From VRUE01 sp963727465 (GTDB lineage: Bacteria > Actinomycetota > Thermoleophilia > Solirubrobacterales > 70-9), in the NCBI GenBank assembly GCA_963727465.1, contig CAVSGL010000002.1, positions 1 through 37,482 on the forward strand: a DNA stretch of 37,482 bases. Reading direction: 5' to 3'. Positions 1 to 8,262 of this stretch are shown piece after piece. The notes under the pieces are model-generated. The model was not told where the DNA came from. It worked only from the letters and a program-made list of their open reading frames with translations, and did no database searches. Made by a program: the position numbers and the translations under genes. Positions within the stretch are counted from its first letter, which is position 1. Each line of letters starts with the position of its first letter.

Positions 1-105
1 AGGTGACCAGCTCGTAATCCATCCCGGCGGGCACCATAGCCGACCCGCGTCGAAAGTGGAAAGTGCTACTGTCCACCAGGTTTCCCCGACCAGGAGGAGA
101 GGACG

Positions 106-1323
106 ATGGCGACGGCGACGACCAACGGCTCGAAGGTGATCAAGCCCGACCACGCGGCGGGCCGCAAGCACTTCATCTTCAGCCAGGAGCACGAAGACCT
201 GCGCGAGTCGATGCAGTCGTGGGTCGAAAAGGAGCTCTGGCCCCACCGCAACGAGTGGGAGGACACCTACTGGCCGACCGAGAAGATGAAGCGCGCCGGC
301 GAGCTCGGCTATCTCGGCCTCTGCTTCCCCGAGGAGTACGGCGGCCAGGGCGGCGACTACTTCTACTCGCTGGTCCGCGCCGAGTGCATGAGCTACTCCG
401 GCTCGGGCGGGACCAACATGGGCTTCGCCGTGCAGACCGACATGGTGCTGCCGCCGATCCACCTGCTCGGCAGCGAGGAGCAGAAGCGCAAGTACCTCGA
501 ACCGGGCCTCAAGGGCGAGAAGATCGGCAGCCTCGGGATCACCGAGCCGGGCGCCGGCTCCGACGTCGCCGGGATCCGCACGACCGCGATCCGCGACGGC
601 GACGAATTCGTCATCAACGGCTCGAAGACGTTCATCACCAACGGGCCGCGCGCCGACTTCATCGTCCTCGTCGCCAAGACCAACCCGGAGGAGCGCCACG
701 CCGGGATCACGCTCTTCGTCGTCGATCTGCGCGACGAGAACGGCGAGAAGGTGCCGGGCTTCACCGTCTCGGCCGAGCTGGAGAAGATGGGCATGCACTC
801 CTCCGACACCGGCGAACTCGCCTTCGACGACGTGCGCGTCCCCGCCAGCGCGATCCTCGGCGAGGAGGGCAAAGGCTTCTACCACATCGCCTGGGAGCTC
901 CAGGGCGAGCGACTGGTCGCCGCCGCCGGCTGCCACGCGGGGGCGGAACGGATGATCGAGAAGACGATCGAGTACGCGAAGGAGCGCGAAGCGTTCGGCC
1001 GGCCGATCGGCAAGTTCCAGGCCCTGCGCCACAAGATCGCCGAGATGGCGACCAAGACCGAGGCGGCGAAGCAGTTCACCTACGCCACCGCCTGGCGCTT
1101 CGGCAACGGCGAGTACCCGGTGCGCGAGATCACGATGGCGAAGCTCTACGCCTCGCGGATCGCCTGCGAGGTCGCCGACGACGCGGTCCAGGTGCTCGGC
1201 GGCTACGGCTACATGAAGGAGTACGAGATCGAGCGCGCCTTCCGCGACGTCCGCCTCAACCGGATCGGCGCCGGCACCGACGAGGTGATGCTCGACGTGA
1301 TCGGCCGCAGCTACGGGCTCTAG
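106..1323 (+). CDS. Acyl-CoA dehydrogenase (IVD/LCAD-like)
   Basis: FAD-dependent acyl-CoA dehydrogenase of 405 aa, expected to catalyse alpha,beta-dehydrogenation of an acyl-CoA and pass electrons to ETF in the cytoplasm. The family signature GITEPGAGSD is at residues 144-153 and the C-terminal flavin/dimer segment GGYGYMKEYEIER is near residue 365. The Glu of the MCAD-type xEGT motif is absent (IGAGT here); by analogy with isovaleryl- and long-chain enzymes the base may be E268 in GERL, which is inference. The ATG at 106 follows a strong AGGAGGAGAGG ribosome site at 92-102, and a weak TACTGT -10 lies at 66-71. An NTF2-like gene follows after 4 bp, so the two are probably co-transcribed. The paralogue at 8365 is closely similar. 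Substrate chain length cannot be read from the sequence. Confidence 0.93.
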   Translation: MATATTNGSKVIKPDHAAGRKHFIFSQEHEDLRESMQSWVEKELWPHRNEWEDTYWPTEKMKRAGELGYLGLCFPEEYGGQGGDYFYSLVRAECMSYSGSGGTNMGFAVQTDMVLPPIHLLGSEEQKRKYLEPGLKGEKIGSLGITEPGAGSDVAGIRTTAIRDGDEFVINGSKTFITNGPRADFIVLVAKTNPEERHAGITLFVVDLRDENGEKVPGFTVSAELEKMGMHSSDTGELAFDDVRVPASAILGEEGKGFYHIAWELQGERLVAAAGCHAGAERMIEKTIEYAKEREAFGRPIGKFQALRHKIAEMATKTEAAKQFTYATAWRFGNGEYPVREITMAKLYASRIACEVADDAVQVLGGYGYMKEYEIERAFRDVRLNRIGAGTDEVMLDVIGRSYGL

Positions 1324-1327
1324 TGCC

Positions 1328-1792
1328 GTGTCAGGCATGAGCTCCACCCCGCGGTCGAGCTTTTCACCGGATAGCGGCGATAATCTCGACCGCGTCCGGG
1401 CGTACTACGAGGCGCTGAACAGCGGCGACGCGGCGCGGGTCGCGTCCCACTTCACCGACGACGCCACCCACTACTACACGCGGCTGGACCCACACCGGGG
1501 CGCCGAGACGATCGGCCAGATGACCGAGTGGGCGGTCGCCAACATCAAGGCGAACTGGAAGGTCGAGAACGCGATCGAGGAAGGCGACCAGGCGGTGATC
1601 GAGTGGACGATGACGTGGAGCCACCTGGAGAGCGGCGAGCCGCGCCTCGACCGCGGCACCGAGTGGTTCCTCTTCCGCGACGGCAAGATCGCCGAGATCC
1701 GCGCCTACTACCACTCCAGCTCGAAGAACCGCCAGGGCAACCTGCTCGGCTTCGACCACGCCGGCCGCGGTCACAGGACGCTGGCGTCCTGA
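1328..1792 (+). CDS. NTF2/SnoaL-like fold protein
   Basis: A 154-aa protein of the nuclear transport factor 2-like (SnoaL) superfamily. The typical pattern is visible: an N-terminal helix YYEALNSGDAARVASHFTDD, then alternating strands, with VIEWTMTWSH and a terminal GKIAEIRAYYH segment. Such cone-shaped folds serve as small isomerases, hydratases or ligand-binding proteins; no specific reaction can be assigned. The start is taken as GTG 1328, with an in-frame ATG at 1337 as an alternative. It begins 4 bp after the acyl-CoA dehydrogenase, so translation is probably coupled and a role in the same acyl-CoA or steroid-like degradation is plausible. Confidence 0.8.
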   Translation: MSGMSSTPRSSFSPDSGDNLDRVRAYYEALNSGDAARVASHFTDDATHYYTRLDPHRGAETIGQMTEWAVANIKANWKVENAIEEGDQAVIEWTMTWSHLESGEPRLDRGTEWFLFRDGKIAEIRAYYHSSSKNRQGNLLGFDHAGRGHRTLAS

Positions 1793-1816
1793 GCGTCACC
1801 CGCGTGCGCGCGGCGC

Positions 1817-2005
1817 TCAGGTCCGCGTGGCGATGACCGCGCCTATGGTCACAAGGATTGCGAGCATGTTCGAGCCCCAGAGCTGGAACATCAGCATGCG
1901 CAGGTCGCGGATGTCCCGGTCGATCCGATCGAGTCGGGCATCGATCCCGTCAAACCGCTTATCGATTCCGTCGAATCTCTCGCTGAGGCGCTCATCTGTC
2001 CACAT
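1817..2005 (-). CDS. Small coiled-coil/one-TM membrane protein
   Basis: A 62-aa protein starting MWTDERLSERF. The N-terminal half carries two heptad-like repeats (RFDGIDKRFDGIDARLDRID) typical of a short coiled coil, and the C-terminal ~22 residues (MFQLWGSNMLAILVTIGAVIAT) form one membrane helix. The start at 2005 is chosen because GGAGAGAACG directly precedes the ATG; a longer frame exists upstream but has no coding character. The pattern is common in small actinobacterial membrane proteins of unknown function. It stands alone between the NTF2-like gene (convergent) and the DUF4393 gene. Confidence 0.65.
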   Translation of the reverse strand: MWTDERLSERFDGIDKRFDGIDARLDRIDRDIRDLRMLMFQLWGSNMLAILVTIGAVIATRT

Positions 2006-2093
2006 CGTTCTCTCCATGGCCCGCGACGCTAGCCGGCTCAGACGCACGCGTGGCGCGTTGTCTGCAAAAAGAGTGTAACGCGATCGAGGCAAA

Positions 2094-2789
2094 TCAGTGC
2101 CGGGGGCGCTCGGCGGGGTCCTCCAGCGGCAGGCAGGTGGCGCAGAAGTCCTCGCCGAACGGGGTGAGGACGATGCTGCGGCGCACGGTGCGCGCCGTGC
2201 GGCCACCCTGCTCCAGCGCCGCGACCACCTCGGGCTGGGCCTCCAGCACCTGGTAGCGGGCGGAGTCGCGCAGCGGCTCGCGCAGGAACCAGATCAGGCC
2301 GAGCCGGTGGAGGTTGTTGAGGTAGGCGTAGACGCGGTCGGCGTGGCGGCAGCCGGCCTCCTCGGCGATCATCGTGCGGCCCTGGGCGCGCAGCTCGGAG
2401 GCGAAGGGCAGGCCGGCGCGCACGTCGACCGAGGGCTGCGAGCCGTTGCCGGCGAGGAAGCGCAGGATGCGCGCCTCGTCGGGGGCGAGCGCGTCGAGGA
2501 TCCGCATGTAGGCGGGGTGGGAGTCCTGCGAGAGGCGGATGTCGGCCGATTCGCGCAGCAGCTCCTCGCCGCGCCGGCGCAGCGCCGCGCTCGATGAGTC
2601 GGGCGTCGTGCGGCGGACCGGGGCCGCCTCGAGGCTCGGCCGCTGCTCGACCGCCGCCTGGGCGAGGCGCGAGATCGTCCGCCCGTAGGCGGTCGCGGCG
2701 GCGCCCGCGAGGCGCAGGCCGGTCGCGGCGGCGATCCGCCCCATGCCAGGCGCCGCCCGCAGCAGCTCTCTCGCCGGTCCGTCGCTCAT
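2094..2789 (-). CDS. Abi-alpha family (DUF4393) protein
   Basis: A 231-aa protein with the DUF4393/Abi-alpha pattern: an N-terminal low-complexity linker, then ADIRLSQDSHPAYMRILDALAPDEARILRFL, and a winged-helix-like C-terminal part with DRVYAYLNNLHRLGLIWF. The terminal stretch contains a CATC pair. Abi-alpha proteins were named from phage-abortive-infection contexts, but most members are uncharacterised. The ATG at 2789 overlaps the stop of the DUF445 gene by 4 bp (ATGA), so it is translationally coupled as the last gene of the six-gene operon starting at 8262. The much longer open frame upstream is a shadow of the DUF445 gene. Confidence 0.75.
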   Translation of the reverse strand: MSDGPARELLRAAPGMGRIAAATGLRLAGAAATAYGRTISRLAQAAVEQRPSLEAAPVRRTTPDSSSAALRRRGEELLRESADIRLSQDSHPAYMRILDALAPDEARILRFLAGNGSQPSVDVRAGLPFASELRAQGRTMIAEEAGCRHADRVYAYLNNLHRLGLIWFLREPLRDSARYQVLEAQPEVVAALEQGGRTARTVRRSIVLTPFGEDFCATCLPLEDPAERPRH

Positions 2790-4057
2790 CCGAAGATCGC
2801 CAGGTGTAGCAGGCCGGCGCCGAAGCCGAGCACCGCCCCGTGCAGGTAGAGCAGCCACTCGTCCTCGCGCATCGCCGTGCGCAGCATCTCCGAGAAGTCG
2901 GCCGGGTCCATCTCGCGCATGCGGGCGGCGACGAAGGTGCGGATGCCCTCGCTCTGCGAGCGGTTGAACTCGGCGTCGGCCAGCGGCGCCACCGTGTAGT
3001 CGGCCGCCTCGAGCGCGACCGAGGAGCGGATCTCCTCGTAGCCGCCGCGGCCCAGCGCCGCCCAGACCGCGGGCCGCGTGCGGCCGACCGCGCGGTCGAC
3101 CACCGGCCGCAGGACGACCTCGATCATCTGCCGCGTGCGGTCGGAGTTCGGCCCGTACATCAGGTCCTCCGCCATGTTGCCCATCGTCACGATGTCGTCG
3201 GCGATGATGTCGGCGTAGACGCCGGCGACCTCGGGCTGGCGCCGCAGGAAGAGGCCCTGGATGCGCAGACGGCCGAGCCGCCGCGGGCGCACCGGCTCGA
3301 AGATCATCCGGATCCCGAGCAGGTTGGTCGTGTAGCCGATCAGCACGCCGGCGATCGGCAGCACCCACCACTGGGTGAGCACGAACTCGGTCAGGAAGGC
3401 GGTCGGGACGCCGAGCGCGAAGCCGAAGAAGAAGCCGAAGTTGACGATGAAGCGCAGCTCCTTGCTGCCGACCTCGAGGAAGATCCGGTTGGCGAGCTCG
3501 GGCTGGGCCTCGATCCGGTGGATCACCATCAGCTTCAGGTCGACGATCTGGTCGGCGTGGGTGCCGATTTCCTCGGTCACCGAGCGCACGATCTGCGGCA
3601 GCTGCTCCTCGACCCGGGCGTGGACGGCGGCGCGCACGCGCGGCGGCAGGTCGTGCCAGAACCGGGGCCGCTCGCGCTCCATGATCCGCTCGACCACCTC
3701 GTGGATCTCGCCGCGGGCGGTGGCGAGGATGTGCTCGGCGATCGCCTCGGGGTCGAGCTGCCGGTAGAAGTCGGTGGCGCCGCCGAGCTTGGCGATCCCC
3801 TTGTCGACCGCGATCGAGCCCATCTTCGCGGCGCGCGAGGGGATGATCCCCTGCCAGCCGATCCCGCCCTGGCCGATGCCGGGGATCTGGCGGATCCGGC
3901 GCGGCAGGAAGTTGGCGAAGGCGGCGAGCCCCGGCAGGCGGAAGCCGGCGAAGCGCACCGGGTAGAAGAGCATCCAGACGCCGGTCCAGTTGGTGACGTA
4001 GCCGATCGCGCCGGTGAACAGCGGGATCGTGATCAGGCTGAGCGTCGTCGCGTCCAT
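2786..4057 (-). CDS. DUF445 family membrane protein
   Basis: A 423-aa protein of the DUF445/YheB-like family. Membrane segments occur at the N-terminus (ITIPLFTGAIGYVTNWTGVWMLF), in the middle (FIVNFGFFFGFALGVPTAFL and WWVLPIAGVLIGYTTNLLGI) and at the extreme C-terminus. The duplicated motif GAIGYVTNWTGVWMLFYP / GVLIGYTTNLLGIRMIFEP is characteristic: each half carries the GYxTNxxGxxMxFxP pattern. The function of the family is unknown. The ATG at 4057 overlaps the MFS gene by 25 bp, and its 3' end overlaps the DUF4393 gene by 4 bp. An internal repeat within one polypeptide suggests an inverted-repeat membrane architecture, which is inference. Confidence 0.85.
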   Translation of the reverse strand: MDATTLSLITIPLFTGAIGYVTNWTGVWMLFYPVRFAGFRLPGLAAFANFLPRRIRQIPGIGQGGIGWQGIIPSRAAKMGSIAVDKGIAKLGGATDFYRQLDPEAIAEHILATARGEIHEVVERIMERERPRFWHDLPPRVRAAVHARVEEQLPQIVRSVTEEIGTHADQIVDLKLMVIHRIEAQPELANRIFLEVGSKELRFIVNFGFFFGFALGVPTAFLTEFVLTQWWVLPIAGVLIGYTTNLLGIRMIFEPVRPRRLGRLRIQGLFLRRQPEVAGVYADIIADDIVTMGNMAEDLMYGPNSDRTRQMIEVVLRPVVDRAVGRTRPAVWAALGRGGYEEIRSSVALEAADYTVAPLADAEFNRSQSEGIRTFVAARMREMDPADFSEMLRTAMREDEWLLYLHGAVLGFGAGLLHLAIFG

Positions 4058-5199
4058 GGGGAGAGCGCCGCCAGGTGGGGTGCGGCGGCGAGCAGAAACA
4101 TGACAGCGAAGACCGCGCCGAGCGCCGCGTAGCCGCCGGCCGCAAGGGCGATCCCGCCGAGCGCCGAGCCGAGCAGGTAGCCGAACTGGGTCGCGGCGGT
4201 GCGGATCCGCATCGCGAACACGCGGCGCTGCGAGCAGACCTCGAGGCCGAGGGCGCTGCCGGCGATCGTCCGCGCCGCGGCGACGAAGGCGAGCAGCGCG
4301 AGCAGGGCGGCGCTGAGGCCGAGCGCCGGCCGCCAGGCGCCGAAGAGCAGGACGATCGCGGCGGCGAGGGGCGGCACGGCGGCGACCAGCAGCCGCGCCG
4401 AGCTCTCGACGTGGCGGCGGGCGAGCAGGTTGCCGGGCAGGTAGGCGACCGCGGCGAGGCCGAGCAGGAAGCCGGCGGTCGCGGTCGAGGCGCCGTAGGA
4501 CTCGACGAAGAGGGCGCCGGCGAAGACCAGCGTCCCCGCCCAGGCCGACCAGGCGAAGAGCTCGCCGAGCGCCCAGCCGGCGACGACGCGGTCGCGGCGC
4601 AGCAGGCGCCAGGCGCCGACCGGCGGCTCGCGGCTCTCGTCGCCGCGGCGCACGGCGACCGCGGCGAAGGCGGCCGCGCTGGCGAGGAAGGGCACGGCGA
4701 GCCAGCCCCAGCGCCAGTTGAGCCCGCCGAGCAGGCCGATCGCGGGCATGCCGACGATCCAGGCGAACGGCTGACCGAGCAGCGCCCAGGAGAGGACGCG
4801 GGCGCGCTGCTGCGGAGCGCTCCACTCGGCCGCCGCCGCCAGCCCGCCCGAGAGGACCATCGCGATCCCGGCCCCGACGGCGACCTGTGCGGCCGCGAGG
4901 ACGGCGAAGACCGGCGCGGCGGCGCTGAGCAGCGAGCCGGCGGCGAGCACGGCGAGGCCGGCGAGCAGCAGCTCGCGCAGGCCGAGCCTGCGCGAGAGCC
5001 GCCCCATCGCCACCGCGGTGAGGCCGGCGACGAGGCCGGAGACCGAGCGCAGTTGGCCGGCGGTCGCGGTCGAGACGTCGAAGTCGGCGGCGACCTCGGC
5101 CAGCACCGGCGAGAGCGCGATCACCGCCGCCTGCACGGCGAACAGGCAGAGGAAGAGGGCCGGCGCCGGGTCGGCCTCAGCGCGGCTCGAGTTCGCCAT
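4033..5199 (-). CDS. MFS transporter
   Basis: A 388-aa major facilitator superfamily permease with about 12 hydrophobic segments. The loop 2-3 motif is visible as GRLSRRLGLRELLLAG near residue 66, and a conserved SxVLAEVAADFDVSTATAGQLRSVSGL start matches drug/metabolite efflux members (arabinose-efflux-like). The ATG at 5199 overlaps the cyclase gene by 23 bp and the 3' end overlaps the DUF445 gene by 25 bp, so it belongs to the six-gene operon. The substrate is unknown; context might suggest export of a signal or metabolite linked to the cyclase, but nothing in the sequence shows this. Confidence 0.85.
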   Translation of the reverse strand: MANSSRAEADPAPALFLCLFAVQAAVIALSPVLAEVAADFDVSTATAGQLRSVSGLVAGLTAVAMGRLSRRLGLRELLLAGLAVLAAGSLLSAAAPVFAVLAAAQVAVGAGIAMVLSGGLAAAAEWSAPQQRARVLSWALLGQPFAWIVGMPAIGLLGGLNWRWGWLAVPFLASAAAFAAVAVRRGDESREPPVGAWRLLRRDRVVAGWALGELFAWSAWAGTLVFAGALFVESYGASTATAGFLLGLAAVAYLPGNLLARRHVESSARLLVAAVPPLAAAIVLLFGAWRPALGLSAALLALLAFVAAARTIAGSALGLEVCSQRRVFAMRIRTAATQFGYLLGSALGGIALAAGGYAALGAVFAVMFLLAAAPHLAALSPWTRRRSA

Positions 5200-6241
5200 C
5201 GAGCGTGAAGACCCGCTGGGTGCCGAAGCCCTTGACCTCCTCCTCGCCGCGCTCGCTACAGATGAACTCCTCGCGGATCAGCTCGTGGGTCTGCTCGGTG
5301 ATCGCGATCTCCATCGGCTCGGCCAGGGTCTCCATGCGCGAGGCGAGATTCACCCCGGGACCGAAGATGTCGTAGACGTAGCGCTGCACGCCGACGATCG
5401 AGCCGACCACGGGGCCGGTGTGGATGCCGATCCGCCCCTGCCAGGCTTCGCGGTGGGAGGTGTTGCGGCGCTCCAGGTAGCGGCGCATGCGCAGGGCGAC
5501 GCGGGCGATGCTCTGGGCGTGGTCGCCGCTCTCCTCGGGGATGCCGGCGACCGCCATGTAGGCGTCGCCGATCGTCTTCATCCGCTCGCAGTTGAAGAGC
5601 TCGACGATGCGGTCGAAGGCGGAGAAGATGTCGTTCAGCTCGGAGACGATGCTGCCCGGATCGCGCGAGACCGCCATGTCGGTGAAGCCGACGAAGTCGA
5701 GCATCAGGATCGTCGCCGACTCGTAGCGCTGCGGCGTAACCGAGCCGAAATCTTTCATCTCCTCGTAGACCGCCCGCGGCATGATGTTGAGCAGCAGTTT
5801 CTGCGCCCGCTCTTTCTCCCGCTTGAGGTCGCGGGTGTACTTCTCGACCATCCGCGTGTGCGAGTCGAGCATGTACTCGGCCTCTTTGCGTTTGGCGATG
5901 TCGCGGCACTCGACGACGGCCAGGTCGCGGTTGCCGAAGGAGCAGCTCGTCAGGGCGATCTCGATCGGGACCTTGCGCGCGCCCTCGCCCGACTCGGCTT
6001 CGAACTTGTAGGCGCGGCCTTTCTCCAGGCGGGCGGCGGCGCGCTCGGTGTCGAGGCCGGGGAGGCGGTGGTCGAGCCCGGCATCGACCTCCTCGTCGGG
6101 GCCGAACCAGTTGAAGAACTGGGCGTTCTCGAACAGGATCTCCCAGCTCTCGGGGTCGGCGACGGCGACGCCGAGGCTGAGCGTCTTCAGCAGTTCCTGG
6201 AGGAACTCTGACTCAACGAGCGGAGACGATGACGGGCTCAC
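5177..6241 (-). CDS. PAS domain-containing class III adenylate cyclase
   Basis: A 354-aa soluble protein. Residues ~10-125 form a PAS-like sensor (LSLGVAVADPESWEILFENAQFF), followed by a short coiled-coil linker (RDLKREKERAQKLLLNIMP) and a class III catalytic domain. The metal Asp pair is in LMLDFVGFTDM and KTIGDAYMAVAG; the Lys in MKTIGDAY and Asp in YDIFGPGVNLASRME are the adenine-type specificity residues, and the N/R of that last motif are the transition-state residues. Cyclic AMP synthesis is therefore expected. The start is GTG 6241 (GGAG about 10 nt upstream), lying inside the haemoglobin gene by 29 bp. Coupling to that gene suggests gas-dependent control of the cyclase, which is inference. 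Confidence 0.9.
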   Translation of the reverse strand: MSPSSSPLVESEFLQELLKTLSLGVAVADPESWEILFENAQFFNWFGPDEEVDAGLDHRLPGLDTERAAARLEKGRAYKFEAESGEGARKVPIEIALTSCSFGNRDLAVVECRDIAKRKEAEYMLDSHTRMVEKYTRDLKREKERAQKLLLNIMPRAVYEEMKDFGSVTPQRYESATILMLDFVGFTDMAVSRDPGSIVSELNDIFSAFDRIVELFNCERMKTIGDAYMAVAGIPEESGDHAQSIARVALRMRRYLERRNTSHREAWQGRIGIHTGPVVGSIVGVQRYVYDIFGPGVNLASRMETLAEPMEIAITEQTHELIREEFICSERGEEEVKGFGTQRVFTLDGELEPR

Positions 6242-6575
6242 GCCGGCGCAGCTCCCCCCCGATCTTGGCGATGTCGTCGGAGCCGAAGTCGAAGTCCTCG
6301 AGCGTCTCGGTCAGCAGCTCCACCATCTCGTCGAACTCCTCCAGGGTGATGCCGAGGCGGGCGTGGACGTGCTCGATGTGCTCGTCGGTGTAGCTCGCCG
6401 GGCCGCCCATCAGGAAGGAGATGAAACGGGTCTGGTGGTCGATCAGCTTCGGCATCTCGATCTGCTCGAAATGGTGCGCGATCAGCTCCGATTCGAGTGC
6501 CTTGTCGTAGAAGGACGAGACGACTTTGCGCACCGACGCGAAGCCGCCCACGCGCTCATAGATCGTGAGGGCCAT
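6213..6575 (-). CDS. glbN: Group I truncated haemoglobin (trHbN type)
   Basis: A 120-aa 2-on-2 globin. Starting YERVGG, it shows the B10 Tyr in SFYDKAL (Y23), the distal pocket Leu/Gln in the E helix (L44, Q48 of KLIDHQTRF), the LMGGP turn, and the proximal F8 His in HVHARLGI (H71). By alignment with M. tuberculosis trHbN the Tyr-Leu-Gln distal set is conserved, as in globins that dioxygenate NO or bind O2 tightly. The ATG 6575 lies 10 bp after the flavoprotein stop codon, and the 3' end overlaps the cyclase gene by 29 bp. The flavoprotein upstream could act as its reductase and the cyclase downstream as its effector; both ideas are inference from context. Confidence 0.9.
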   Translation of the reverse strand: MALTIYERVGGFASVRKVVSSFYDKALESELIAHHFEQIEMPKLIDHQTRFISFLMGGPASYTDEHIEHVHARLGITLEEFDEMVELLTETLEDFDFGSDDIAKIGGELRRREPVIVSAR

Positions 6576-6585
6576 TTAGACGATC

Positions 6586-8262
6586 CTATTGATGCAATCC
6601 CGGCATTTCCAGTGCGCTTGACACTTCTTCGAGGCGGCGGTGGACCTGCTGGATCACGATCGAGCCCTCGCCGACGGCGGAGGCGACGCGCTTGACGGCG
6701 CCGTGGCGGACGTCGCCGACGGCGAACACGCCGGGCACGCTGGTCTCGTGCATCGTGCGCCCCTCGGCGGCGTCCTGCCCGGTCAGCACGTAGCCCCACT
6801 CGTCGCGCTCGACCTTGGGCGGCAGCCAATCCGTGCCGGGCCGGGCGCCGATCATCACGAAGAGCGCGTCGGCGGGGACGGTGCGGGTCTCACCCGAGGC
6901 GCGCTCGCGCAGGGTGAGGCTCTCGAGGCGGCCCTCGCCGGCGCCGCCGGCGATCTCCGTCCCGAGCACGACCTCGATGTTGTCCGCCGCGGCGATCGTC
7001 TCGCGCAGGTAGCTGGACATGCTCTCGGCGAGCGAGGCGCGGCGCACGACGAGGGTCACGCTCTCGGCGTAGCGGGCGAGGTGCATCGCCGCCTGGCCGG
7101 CCGAGTTGCCGCCGCCGACGACGAAGACGCGGCGCCCGGCGAGCGCTTTCGCCTCCGCCGCCGAGGCCCCGTAGAAGACGCCGCTGCCCTCCAGCTCTGC
7201 CAGCGTCTCGATCCCCAGTCGCCGGTAGGAGACGCCGCAGGCGAGGACGACCGCGCGCGCCTTCACCTCGAGATCGCCGGAGACCCTGATCCGGTGCCCG
7301 CGCTCTTCGGGGAAGAGCGCGAGCGCTTCCCGCATCAAGAGGAAGGAGGTGCCGAAGACCCAGGCCTGCTGGTAGGCGCGCTGGGCCAGCTCGGCGCCGC
7401 CGATCCCGCGCGAGAAGCCGAGGTAGTTGCGGATCAGCGAGCTGGAGCCGGCCTGGCCGCCGATCGCTTCGCGCTCGATCACCAGCGCCCGCATCCCCTC
7501 CGAGGAGGCGTAGACGGCGGCGGCGAGCCCGGCCGGGCCGGCGCCGATGACGACGACGTCGAACTCGCGCTCGGCGCCGAGCTCGGTGCTGACCCCGAAG
7601 GCGGCGGCGAGATCGACGTTGGTCGGGTCGACGAGCAGCCGGCCGTTGCGGACGCGGGCAACGGGGACCGAGGCGTCCTCGCGCCCGGCCTCGGCGAGCA
7701 GCGCCCGGCCGGCCTGCGAGTCGGGCGTGTGGCAGGCGTAGGGCACGCCGTTGCGGCCAAGCAGGTCGTGCAGCTCGTGCGTGCGGCGGGACGCCGGCTC
7801 GGCGACCAGCTCGATCTCCCCCTGGACCGAGGACTCGGTCCGCGCCCACTCGAAGAGGAACTCGGCGACGGTGCGGTGAAAGAGCTCGTCGGGCGTGCCC
7901 TCGGGCTTCAGCACGTAGTAGTCGATGCGGCCGAGCGCCATCGCCTCGAAGATCGCCGTCGAGGTGTCGGCGTCCCCCCACGCCCCCCACTCGATCAGCA
8001 GGCCCCGCTTGGCGCTCGGGTGCAGCGCTTTCACCTGGGCGAGCAGCTCGGCCCCGGTCGTCTCGCCGAGCCACTGGTCGGCGAGCACGAGGGCGAGCGG
8101 CTGGCCGGCGTCGCGCAGCTCGCGGAGACTGCCGTGGGCGGCGTCGGCGGTGGCGACGGCGCGCACGTCGTAGTCGCCGCCGTAGCGGCGTCGCAACTGA
8201 TCCTCGACGCGGACGAGACAGTCGGGGTCCGCATCGACGGCGAGAATCACCGGCAGACCCAT
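6586..8262 (-). CDS. Receiver-thioredoxin reductase-like flavoprotein fusion
   Basis: A 558-aa fusion. Residues 1-135 resemble a response-regulator receiver: acid pair near D10/D12, candidate phospho-acceptor D62 in VLADQWLGETTG, and K119 in YYVLKPEG. Residues ~150-228 resemble a thioredoxin/glutaredoxin-like spacer. Residues 233-558 are a thioredoxin-reductase fold with FAD motif GAGPAG (240-245), NAD(P)H motif GGGNSAG (383-389) and closing GVFAVGDVR (511-519). The redox-active CxxC of true thioredoxin reductases is replaced by YGAS at 364-367, so disulfide reduction by the usual route is not expected. This is a recognised fusion family. It is the first gene of the minus-strand operon; a TACCAT box sits 6 nt before ATG 8262, suggesting leaderless transcription. 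Confidence 0.87.
   Translation of the reverse strand: MGLPVILAVDADPDCLVRVEDQLRRRYGGDYDVRAVATADAAHGSLRELRDAGQPLALVLADQWLGETTGAELLAQVKALHPSAKRGLLIEWGAWGDADTSTAIFEAMALGRIDYYVLKPEGTPDELFHRTVAEFLFEWARTESSVQGEIELVAEPASRRTHELHDLLGRNGVPYACHTPDSQAGRALLAEAGREDASVPVARVRNGRLLVDPTNVDLAAAFGVSTELGAEREFDVVVIGAGPAGLAAAVYASSEGMRALVIEREAIGGQAGSSSLIRNYLGFSRGIGGAELAQRAYQQAWVFGTSFLLMREALALFPEERGHRIRVSGDLEVKARAVVLACGVSYRRLGIETLAELEGSGVFYGASAAEAKALAGRRVFVVGGGNSAGQAAMHLARYAESVTLVVRRASLAESMSSYLRETIAAADNIEVVLGTEIAGGAGEGRLESLTLRERASGETRTVPADALFVMIGARPGTDWLPPKVERDEWGYVLTGQDAAEGRTMHETSVPGVFAVGDVRHGAVKRVASAVGEGSIVIQQVHRRLEEVSSALEMPGLHQ

Noticed and set aside
2786..4825. Very long open frames (over 600 aa) overlapping the DUF445 and MFS genes.
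   Set aside because: Only the parts starting at 4057 and 2789 have protein-like composition; the rest is Arg/Ala-rich shadow of GC-rich genes in another frame.
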